Part shown: piece by piece, positions 12,560 through 22,477 of the stretch
How positions within the stretch are numbered: the stretch's first letter is position 1
How the letters are laid out: every line of letters starts with the position of its first letter
DNA from: Brugia malayi
Lineage: Eukaryota; Nematoda; Chromadorea; Rhabditida; Onchocercidae
DNA length: 64,000 bases
Assembly: GCF_000002995.4 (NCBI RefSeq)
Contig: NW_025062479.1
Span: 8,671,721 to 8,735,720 of the forward strand
Reading direction: 5' to 3'
Notes under the pieces: generated by a model
Databases searched by the model: none
What the model saw: the letters and a program-made list of their open reading frames with translations, nothing else
What the model was told of the DNA's origin: nothing
Position numbers and translations under genes: made by a program

Positions 12560-13930
12560 TAGGCATTGAAATTTGAAATTTATTTATTAAAACATACTGC
12601 ATGCATTTTTTTGGCTTTACCTTGTTTTATTGTTAACTTTATTGCAGTACTTTAGATGCTGCTACTTATCTTTTGTGAACTTTATTTCTCCCGTGCATTT
12701 TTGATTCCATCTGCTTACTCCATATTTTTCGTTAATCTTACTTATTATTATTAAATAATCTTGTTTTATCTTTTTTTTATTTTTAAGAACTTGTTTTGTC
12801 TTTCAAAAATTGCAAATTCTGTTCATCTCAACAACGGTAATTCTATTTGTTGTTAGTGCATGCTTTTCTTATAGTTTCACTAACTGCATGCTTTTCGTTA
12901 GTTCTACCAACTGAATGTTTTTTTGTAAATCTAACTTATTGTTATTGAACAATATTTCGGATGAGGAATCTTTTTTTGTTAACTTTGTATTTGTACGGAC
13001 TTTTGATTTCCTTTACCTACTGCCTGCTTCATATTAATCTTTTTTATTTACTGCATGTTCTTATTAATCTTTTAAATTAATCTCTGCATGCTTCTCCTCA
13101 GCCTTTGAATCTTTTTTCTTGATTTTATTTTCGCACTTAATTTTTTTTCCCTGCCAACTTCACTCACCCAAATAGCAGTGCTTGTTTTTGATAAGCGCTT
13201 TTTTAGTAATTTTACTGATTGAATTTTTCCTTTTTTATTAATCTTGTTTATTATGGATAGTACTTCGAATACTTGAAGTTTTAAGCCTTCTTTTTTTAAT
13301 TTTATTTTTTATGTAATTTTGCTTACTTTACATTTACTACTTGTTTGTTAATTCTGCTCATTTCAACAACAGTGTTTTTAGTTGTTATTAATGTATGCCT
13401 GCTTTGTTAATCTTACTTATTATTAATGAATTATATTTTTAATCACTAGGAGCTTTAAATCATTCTTTCTTAATTTATTTTTTGTATTCATTTCTGGCTA
13501 CGTTTACTTGCCGCATTCTTTTCATTAACTTTGCTCAACACTAAAAAATTGTGCTTGTTTTTGAATGCATGCCTTTTCCGTAGTTTTACTAGTTGCATGC
13601 TTTTTTGTTGTCCCTACTATTCATTTTATTTGTAGCTTTTAAATCCTTTTTTGTTTACTTTGTTTATGCATACACTTTTAGTTCCTTTTATTTGTTGTAT
13701 ATTTCTTATTAACTTTATTGACTATAATAACAGTAATTCGTACTAGTTGATGCATGTTTTTTCGTAGTTTTATTAACTGCGCGCTCTTCCGTAGTTTTGC
13801 TAATTGCATGCATTTTCGTTTATTTTACTTACTGCATAATTTCGGTTAGCTTTACTCATTTGAATAGCAGTAATTTCTAATTGTTTTGATGCATGCTTTT
13901 ATGTTATTCCTTTTTTATTACTATAATTAA
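12560..13930 (+). repeat. Degenerate tandem array, about 180-bp period, built on TGCATGC-TTTT modules
   Basis: The motif AACARYRGTAATT-like (variants at about 12643, 12829, 13169, 13364, 13537, 13722 and 13859) recurs at about 186, 340 (two units), 195, 173, 185 and 137 bp. Between these anchors each unit repeats the order GTTAACTTT, AACAGTAATT, TGCATGCTTTTTCGTAGTTT, GTTAATCTTACTTATTATT, TTTAAATCCTTTTTT. Some units hold two or three TGCATGC-TTTT modules in a row (for example 12855-12910 and 13565-13620). The strand is strongly T-rich. Copies are too diverged to be a recent satellite. No coding potential is seen. Confidence 0.65.
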
Positions 13931-14979
13931 ATTTAGCTTTGTCTGGTGCTTGTAGTTTAGAGTCGAACTTAAACTTTCATATGGTCAAGAGCCTTCCTTG
14001 TTTGTTATTGTAGTTGGCATAAATGATTGCGTTGAATAATAGGTCTGTTGTAAGGATTTTATTTGTTAATAACCACAATGTATAGGTATTAATCTATAGC
14101 AGTAATATTGATAATTTATCTACAATATTAATAATTTATCTACGCAGAGTATCTACAAATGAGATGAAGAAAATGGGTAAATGAATAAATTGGTCGGGAA
14201 ATGAGCTGAATTGTGAGTGAGGAAGAGCAGCAGAATTGTAGCTTACTGGTAAGGAAAAAACTGATAAAACTGAGAAGTTGATTGAGACAAAAGGTTTAGA
14301 CCCTTATATAGTGGGTCTGACTTGCAGCAACAGCATGATTATTGAGTATCAGATGATCTTTACTCTTTATATAGTAAGAGATGGGTTTTAATACTGTAGT
14401 TTCTTAAAGAATGACTATTAGCTTAGAAAACCTTTACAATATTTCGACATTGTAAGCAAATTTGATTTGCAACAAAGAAGTAGTTTTTAACATATTAAAC
14501 AATGCACATACTCTTTGTTATCAGACAAGCAGATAAGCTCAACTACAGTGAGAAAATGAGAATTGAAATAATGATTGCTTACATCATGTATAATTTGAAA
14601 CAGTTTTACATTTCTAATGCTTAATTAAAATGAATTTTAATATTATGGATTAATACAATTTTGTCTGATATATTTTGTAAGTTATTTGGAGGTTTGCATG
14701 ACTGTTTCGAATTCCGCGACACGAGTAGTAAAATTGATGATAATATACTTTTGTAATAAACTGTTCGTAAGTTTGTGATTCATCTAATGCATAAATTATA
14801 CTATTTGCTTTTTGCCTGCAAATATGATTAATTCAGGAATTATCTTGGGCTGTGACTAAACAGTATCGTTTGAACTGCAAATATTTCACAATTTTCTCTT
14901 CTTGGTGGTGTTTTTCTCTCAATTTGTTCTCAAACTTTTAGAAATTTTCTCACTCTGAGATCTCTAACTCTTAGACTCA
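13931..14979. other. AT-rich flank of the BEL/Pao remnant; possible decayed 3' part
   Basis: No open reading frame of note. Two short palindromes enclose TTATATAG-type cores (14298-14318 and about 14371-14386), which might be promoter relics of an LTR, but I find no matching second LTR. A decayed 3' continuation of the BEL/Pao element may lie here. Confidence 0.3.
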
Positions 14980-16400
14980 TCGATGTATTATTAAATATAG
15001 TTTTCATTTTTTAATGTTTGGAAAGAGCTTTATTGGTTTCCTTGACTGATATTATAATATTGTCAACGTAAAAATTTTTTCTAACTTCATCAACAAGTTT
15101 GCTACCATAATTTTCCAGATGATAATTAAAAGTAGCCGATAATAAAAAGGTGACGATATTACTCCAAATGAAACTATATCTGCTACTATAATGTTCAGTA
15201 TTATCCTCTGTTATCTGCTTCCAAATATTCTTTAACCAAACCAGTTTCTTTATACGGAAGTAATTCTAACTTTAAGAAAGACTTTTCAATAGGTGTTACT
15301 ATAAAAATATCCATCATTCAGAAACGAAGTAGCACTCCTACTAATTCGGAAAGAGTTAAAGGTCCACGACATAAAACTTCATTTAAGCTTTTAAATGTGA
15401 TGAGGCATCGTGGACGATTCTAAGTTTGATTGTTGTCTTGTTGGAGTTATAACTTGAGGTGAAAGAAACAATGAATGTCGTCTTTTCTGGATATATCCCT
15501 TCAATAATATTCGATTGCAACTGGTCGAGAATTGTTTCATCATACTTAAGTAGTTGTTCATCGTTCAATAACTAGAAATTTTAGACGACCTAAACACAAA
15601 CCAAAATTATTGCTTAACTTTGCCCGGTCACTTGATATCTTCCATTAAATTTGGTGATGCTTTCCTGAAATCGTTTTAAAGCTTCTTCGTTATCATGCTG
15701 ATTAGGCTGTTCTTGTTTCCCTATAAATTCTAGTTTCCAGAATCAGTCGATCTTTGGAGTGTCAACAATAATAGAATAATTGTGGTTTGATCCTCTTTTC
15801 TTTTCTGAATGGCATGATATTTGGTATATGCTACCACTTCGTTAGGTTCATGAAACCTCTCGTTGAAGCAATTATTGTACTTATCTCTATATCCACTTCC
15901 AGCTATCACTGAACCGACTATTAAAGAAAACCCTAAGTTTATAGTTTTCAAAAGTAATAAACTTAAAGAAATGGTCTACTCCAATAATTAGATCCGGTTG
16001 TTTCCAGTCTTCATTTTTCTCCTTTAGTGAAAATGTCTGTTACATTGCATTGGTTTATGGAAACTATTCTCATTTTATTTGTTAAATTGTCGACTACTGT
16101 AGCTGTGATAGGTAAAAACTCTGATTCTTATTTTTATTCCAATTCGCAATTTGGCACACAAGAATGCTTGAGGGTTCCTATTACCAAATTCCATGAATTT
16201 CACTTTCTCGTATTCAATCTCTTGTAGACTTAATCGACTTGCTAGTTTTTTTGATATACAAGTTGCTTAAAATTCCGGCTGCTGAAGTACCGATTCCACC
16301 TTTACTTCTTCGTGGGCATTTCGCTCCTCCAACTTTCTCGCCGCCTCCTCCAAGCGGATCATGAGCGAGATTTTAAATTGAAAAGGCTACATTTTACAGC
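14980..16400 (-). pseudogene. BEL/Pao LTR-retrotransposon remnant (gag end, aspartic protease, reverse transcriptase), frameshifted
   Basis: Read on the minus strand from 16400 down, several disconnected frames keep the order of a Pao-type Pol. A charged helix (LEEAARKLEERNAHEE, about 16315-16365) suits the end of Gag. Then come EIEYEKVKFMEF and NLTNKMRIVSINQCN, followed by QPDLIIGVDHFFKF (about 15955-16000) and VGSVIAGSGY (about 15890-15920), which match the protease region. The reverse transcriptase starts with LLKYDETILDQLQSNI (about 15510-15560), TTIKLRIVHDASSHLK (about 15383-15440) and RGPLTLSELVGVLLRF (about 15325-15375). It ends with FLLSATFNYHLENYGSKL and the catalytic-box variant YVDN (about 15050-15165). 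Several frameshifts and stops separate these blocks, so it is inactive. RNase H and integrase were not found, and no LTR pair was identified. Confidence 0.85.
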
Positions 16401-17879
16401 CTTATCTTTAATTTGAGGACTTTATGCAATCTTTCATGAAGCAATCGATTTATGACAGTAAAGACAACTGAATGATTCGGTAAAGGCAGATAAGTGCACA
16501 TAACCTCAGTTTATTTCAATCTCTTTTGCGCTCTTTAATTCAATCTAGCTTAATTAAAAATTTTAGCGCTTTGAATCTATATTGTCGAAAAATACAAGAA
16601 CAATAGCAAACTAAATCTCAGATACCATCTTCCTTCTCAATTTCCATGCTTTTTCCTTTCCTCTCCAATAGACCACTATTGAAGTTCGTCGAATTTTGTT
16701 TAATCAATTATTTCAAAAATTTTAAAACTTTATAAATTAAATAGCCTTGACAGATCTTTAAATACATGACAATAGTTTACTCATTACATTCAATCGAATC
16801 TAATAAAAAAGATAAAAAAAAAAAAAAAAGGAAACAAAAATCTTTCCATTTTACTTTCAATCCAAATGAATAGTCCTCGAAACTGTTATCTTTCAAAAAA
16901 AAAAAAAAAAAACGAAAAAAAAAAAAAAAAACGAAACAAATGAATATTTCACACTGTTTCTTATCAAATTGCTTTTTTATCATTTTTACTAACTATTATA
17001 AATTTTCGAATTATAGGAAAAACGTTTTTTGCAGGACCGCTTGAAATTTTTGAAGACATATTGTTGCTTGACTGAAAAGAATAACCAGTATTTGGGATAG
17101 ATTTATTTTTACAAATACAAGTATTTCATTTCCACACTAATCTTCCTGCTACTACGAGGATAAGTAGTCGAACAACTAAAAAAATTTTGCAGATTAGCTG
17201 CTGAATTTGATGCATTATTTATGTGGAACATAATTTTATTTGGACATATTTCCAATAGTGATTATACTTAAAGATATTGTATAATTTCATTTAATATACA
17301 AACATATTACATTTAAGTTTTTTAGATGATCTTAATTTTGTTTTAGTTTATGTTCTGTGATAACCTACTTCGTTTGGCTCCACGTACAAGCAAAGCAGGT
17401 GTGGCTTATGATTAAATATCAAGAAAGTAAAATATAGTATGCAAAAAACACTATTGGGTAAGTTTTATGATTAGTGTAAACTATTAATAATTTCGCTCTT
17501 AAAAATGGTTTTTAATAATAAAAAAGAAAATCTTGCGTAGAAGCTTTGGAAATTTAACGAGCGATCAAATTTAATGACAAGCCATCAAAACTGCAAAATT
17601 TGAATGGTGGAAACAAATGACCACTTTTCAAAATGATTTTTGCAACACGCATCGATGGGTTCGGTGTCATTCAAAGTTGAAGAAAAAGAAAGTGTAATCA
17701 ATTCTAGATAGCTTTAGATGACGTTGTGGTACATTCCGGAAAGTGTAGCACTGATCCGGACGCAATCCAATGAATTTTAAATCATTTAGATTATGTTTTT
17801 TCTTTGTGCTAGTTTATTCCACAAAAATAGTGCTTAAAAATATTTTCAAGTTCAAATATTTTGAAGTTTTCAAAAATTA
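16401..17879. other. Gene-poor stretch with poly(A) tracts
   Basis: The region contains A-homopolymer runs at about 16813-16829, 16895-16912 and 16917-16931. No gene, LTR or RNA is recognised. The Phe-rich open frame at 16777-16983 (minus) is a by-product of these runs. Confidence 0.5.
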
Positions 17880-18049
17880 TTATTATTATTAATTATTTGA
17901 AAAAAGATTGCGCAAATCGTAGCAGTTGTTGACTTTTTAAGGCTGTTCAAGCGAAATGTTGTACCAGATAGTTAGTTCATTAAGATCACTGAACATCTTT
18001 ACCATGACCGCCTTTATCGCCAAGTACTCTGTGATTGTTTTACTCTTCT

Positions 18050-18095
<46 letters not shown>

Positions 18096-18784
18096 CGCTA
18101 TAATCGTCTACGGGTATCTATTGCCTGTATTTCTTCCTCAATATCATTGAGTGCTTATAGTTGGATATTATCCTGCGATGACAGTACCGTAAATATGATA
18201 CGAAAAAACTTTGATACTTACAATTCCCGGTAAGACTGAGAATTTTCTCCATTTTTGTAACAAATTATATAAATTATCATTGGGGATTTTTGTAGATGCT
18301 AATTTTGTTCCCGTTTATTAAATTTATAGAGTCACTACTACTCTTGCTAATAATTTGATGTATAATTTGTTTGTTACAAAATTTTATGTATAGGTCTATT
18401 GTTTGGATTATCATTAGTGTTGTTGCTGTCGCTATCATTTTACTCAGATTTTTAGTTAACTATTATATCTTCAAAAGCTTTAATCCTCCCTGAGGTTAAA
18501 TTGAATCTTTCTAAGTTTGAAAATGGAAAAATTAAGTCATTGTGATAATAAGGTAGAATTTATATTGTCTGTACTATTTCGCTCTTACAAATAATACCTT
18601 GACAACAGTAATAGGTGCTGGAAGTGGTGTACAAAATACAGCTTGGCCATTTTCGTGCTGTCTTTCGTTGTTCTCTTCGTTTTTTCGTTTTCTTTTGTTC
18701 TTATTTTCAATGATTTAGATCTCCATTATTGTTCTTACTGATTTATTTATGACAGGACTTCGCCGAGCTTACCATTCTTCTATT
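17880..18784 (+). repeat. Left arm of a large near-identical inverted duplication
   Basis: About 905 bp that recur in reverse complement at 21575-22455. I compared long stretches base by base (for example 18121-18520 against 21880-22240) and found no difference outside the TA microsatellite. That run is about 42 bp here and about 20 bp in the other arm, and this accounts for nearly all of the length difference. The copy at 21575-22455 is the sequence just downstream of the syg-2 stop codon, so this arm is an inverted copy of syg-2 3' flanking DNA. An open frame at 17956-18150 with a long Ile-Tyr run is the translated TA repeat and is not called. Confidence 0.95.
18052..18093. repeat. (TA)n microsatellite, length-different between the two arms
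   Basis: About 42 bp of TA in the left arm; the corresponding tract in the right arm (22265-22284) is about 20 bp. Confidence 0.9.
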
Positions 18785-19010
18785 CCATTTTATACAAGTT
18801 AGGCTTACAAAAATGAATTGTAATATTAACCTATTTCAACTTTCTGTTTTCATTATTTCATTGCTTTTAGTTGAAAGGATTGTCTTTTCTCATGATTTGA
18901 CAGAATTGAAGAGCAATTCATAAGTTTGAAGTGTAAGATGAAGATATCTCGAAGTTTTATTTCTAAAGAACTTATTTGGGGCAATATTGTACTGATGCTG
19001 AATAGCTTAG
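18785..19010 (+). repeat. Diverged inner inverted repeat, left copy, with retroelement-like coding scraps
   Basis: It starts where the near-identical arm ends and is homologous, in reverse complement and with clear divergence, to about 20250-20480. Shared blocks include CTTAYAAAAATGAAYTG, TTCATTGCTTTTA and ATAAGTTTGAARTGTAARAT. On the plus strand one frame reads EEQFISLKCKMKISRSF and runs on to a hydrophobic stretch (NIVLMLNSLGKRTLFNLT) before a stop near 19060. The other copy reads EEQLISLKCKMKKSRSF. Conservation in the same frame suggests decayed coding sequence, probably from a retroelement. The protein family is not recognised. Confidence 0.6.
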
Positions 19011-20249
19011 GCAAACGCACTTTGTTTAACTTAACTATCTGGATCACCCCCATTATAGGTTAATATATGCCTGAAAAAGGACGGCATGTGGTCCATGTAT
19101 GAATAAAATGATTATCATATTCAATGGAAACATAACTGAATGAAAGATAAATAAAAGGGTTACAGTTCTCTAGTTTATTCCTGAGTGTTTATTTCCAAAA
19201 ATAAAAGTTTCTTCAAAAACTTGTCTTTCTCTTCTTCATTAATTGTCTTAACTTTAGTTTTTTATACCATAATTAAATGACAGCTTCCTAATTACCCGAT
19301 TACTGAATTATGAAATGTTTTATGGAAAATTTCTATTGGTAGTGATAAATAACAAATTCATTTCGAAGAAGAAATGTTAAAATATTTCAAGGTTGATGTT
19401 TGATGTTCAGAGAAGTCGTCACTATTGATGGATTAATATGCAACGCAAAAGCCTTTATCAGCCTAAATCTCTGATTATCCATGCAGATATTGCTCAAAAA
19501 TGTTTTAGATACCAATGGTGATCATCTCATTCTGTTTGCAAAGGTATATGTATTAATAATTTCAGTGTCCTTTCATGCCTCTTTGTTTCGGATATTTAAA
19601 ATCAAAATAGATATTTCAAAATTTACATTGAAGTATAGGACGAATTTTGTTAAATTTAGAACTATAAAAAAACTCGGGATATTTGTGATCAGCTTGAATG
19701 TTTATTAAAAAGGCTTGAAATAGACCGATTGAAATAGATTTATATTTAACATTTTATGATGGATATTTCCACTTCTTTACGTTCAGTTTTCAAAATCTTT
19801 TCTAAACAAGGAATGTACAGAAGAATTAAAAGTTTCACTGATTGTAATTCTATACCTAAAAAAAAAAATTTTAATTAAATTTCATATTCTTAATCACTAA
19901 TATATAAATTGCTTTATCAGAGTCAATCACTGTTTAACAAGAAATGATATTGCTTTCCTAAGATATATTTCCTCGAATATTGTAGAGTCCTTCTTCTGCA
20001 TTTACGACATCGAATATTTTCAATGTATCTATAATGGTAAGTTGATTGGTGTACGAAAACGGTTTTTGACCGATAATTTAATTAGTTTCTGAATCGAGGT
20101 AATCATTTCAAGATTTCAAACAACAATTTAGTAGGAATTCAAAAAAAATCACGACAGGAGATTTCTCCAATTAGACCAGAGTTGAAGTAGCCAGGATTAT
20201 TATTTTATAAAACACAAGCATACAGTACTACTCATGAAAATTCCTGGTT
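19011..20249. other. Centre of the large inverted duplication; no recognised gene
   Basis: Single-copy within this window as far as I can see. An open frame at 19481-19708 (plus) has no recognisable motif. No transposase or inverted-repeat terminus was found. Confidence 0.5.
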
Positions 20250-20480
20250 GTTAGAAGAAACTCCACAATCGTTCTTTCGATTTAAAGCTTCGAGATTTCT
20301 TCATTTTACATTTCAAACTTATCAATTGTTCTTCAACTTTATCAAATTTTAGAATCTTTTAAGTCTTTCGAGTAAAAGCAATGAAGTAATAAAGGCAGGA
20401 AGTTGAATTACTTCCCGAATAAATTAGTATTTCAGTTCATTTTTATAAGACCAAGTTGTATAAAAACGGAAACACTTTCC
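20250..20480 (-). repeat. Diverged inner inverted repeat, right copy, with retroelement-like coding scraps
   Basis: The reverse complement of this segment aligns with 18785-19010. On the minus strand it encodes EEQLISLKCKMKKSRSF, and upstream of it (about 20440-20545) a Cys-containing frame, ECFKLHTGRARQVGSGK, followed by YKNELKY, with stops between the blocks. It lies about 1.1 kb from the start of the right near-identical arm, so the two inverted pairs are nested but not contiguous on this side. Confidence 0.6.
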
Positions 20481-21574
20481 AGAACCAACTTGACGAGCTC
20501 TTCCAGTATGCAATTTAAAGCATTCACTTTCAAACTGGCAGACGGTCTAATTTGTTTTGTCCCGGATGATTAAAACCAACTGATTAAATATAAAAATTGA
20601 TTAATATCATCCACTAGAGAAAGGCATTTAACAAATACTTTATTTCGTAAAAACCATATCAGAAATAAAACACGGATGATTTTTAAAGTGATATGTTATG
20701 ATCTAATAAATAATGACTCATCTAATTTTAGATATTGTTTATCGTATATTCTATAATACATTTAATAAATGCATGCTATCTGTTATCTTAAGGGAGTACA
20801 ACAAGAAGTATACATCTAAAATTTTAAAGAACTGGAATTAACATTACTCTGATCATCTCTCATTACATTTACTTACGAAAGAGGGAAGCAGTTTAACAGA
20901 ACTTATACCAGTTTTTAAAAGTAGATAAAGATTAAGCTAATGGAATATCAGCATTTAATAAAACCATAATTCCCGAACGTATGTATGTTCAATTCGTATA
21001 ATGTAAGTGTGAAGACGGCTTTCAATCTCTGAATTTTTTTAGTTTTACAGATCACCTATTATGCGCCTCATGGAAGTGCATCGATGACTGGAAGTAGGGT
21101 GTTCAATAGAGCATGCATTTTTGACAAATAGAAAAAAGCAGTGTTTAGAAGGATTGCTAGCTGCTTAATTGCTTAAATTCCAAGGAACGATTTAGATCAA
21201 TCCAAGTGTGACTAACAGGAATCGATTGCACCGATCCCCAAATTGTCAACCATTCGGTGACAATTAACGTTTGCATTGTTGGACATGTAAGAAACAGTGC
21301 ATATATTTTAATTGCAGTTTCTTTTCAAAAATATGCACGAAAAGTCCTGGAAAAAAAAACAACCGGTTTGAAAAACGAAACAATTTGATGTTAGGCAACA
21401 AAGCTAACTGATTCTGCCAATGATATGATCAAAAAACTGGCCATTGTTAAATAACAGACTTTTAACTTACCTAGTTCTAATCTCTAAATTTCTTTTATGA
21501 GAAAAGATAAGTGATCTATGGTCTTGACAAATGTTATTCAGCCGAATTGTAATTATAACTGTAGATTTCTCAGG
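20481..21574. other. Between inner copy and right arm; no recognised feature
   Basis: AT-rich sequence without exon structure, RNA gene or identifiable repeat, apart from the Cys-containing minus-strand coding scrap at about 20481-20545 that belongs with the preceding entry. Confidence 0.45.
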
Positions 21575-22455
21575 ATAGAAGAATGGTAAGCTCGGCGAAG
21601 TCCTGTCATAAATAAATCAGTAAGAACAATAATGGAGATCTAAATCATTGAAAATAAGAACAAAAGAAAACGAAAAAACGAAGAGAACAACGAAAGACAG
21701 CACGAAAATGGCCAAGCTGTATTTTGTACACCACTTCCAGCACCTATTACTGTTGTCAAGGTATTATTTGTAAGAGCGAAATAGTACAGACAATATAAAT
21801 TCTACCTTATTATCACAATGACTTAATTTTTCCATTTTCAAACTTAGAAAGATTCAATTTAACCTCAGGGAGGATTAAAGCTTTTGAAGATATAATAGTT
21901 AACTAAAAATCTGAGTAAAATGATAGCGACAGCAACAACACTAATGATAATCCAAACAATAGACCTATACATAAAATTTTGTAACAAACAAATTATACAT
22001 CAAATTATTAGCAAGAGTAGTAGTGACTCTATAAATTTAATAAACGGGAACAAAATTAGCATCTACAAAAATCCCCAATGATAATTTATATAATTTGTTA
22101 CAAAAATGGAGAAAATTCTCAGTCTTACCGGGAATTGTAAGTATCAAAGTTTTTTCGTATCATATTTACGGTACTGTCATCGCAGGATAATATCCAACTA
22201 TAAGCACTCAATGATATTGAGGAAGAAATACAGGCAATAGATACCCGTAGACGATTATAGCGATTATATATATATATATATATACAAGAAGAGTAAAACA
22301 ATCACAGAGTACTTGGCGATAAAGGCGGTCATGGTAAAGATGTTCAGTGATCTTAATGAACTAACTATCTGGTACAACATTTCGCTTGAACAGCCTTAAA
22401 AAGTCAACAACTGCTACGATTTGCGCAATCTTTTTTCAAATAATTAATAATAATA
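21575..22455 (-). repeat. Right arm of the large near-identical inverted duplication
   Basis: Reverse complement of 17880-18784, about 881 bp. The outer end lies at the TAATTAATAATAAT block at 22441-22454, only 22 bp beyond the syg-2 stop codon (22478-22480). The inner end is at GATAGAAGAATGGTAAGCTC. Relative to syg-2 this arm is the immediate 3' flank and probably holds its 3' UTR and poly(A) site, so transcripts of syg-2 could pair with transcripts across the left arm. Confidence 0.95.
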
Positions 22456-22477
22456 TTGATAATTAATGCATCCAGTG

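Noticed and set aside
17956..18150. Plus-strand frame with a hydrophobic Ile-Tyr run that looks like a membrane protein
   Set aside because: The run is a translated TA microsatellite of different length in the other arm.
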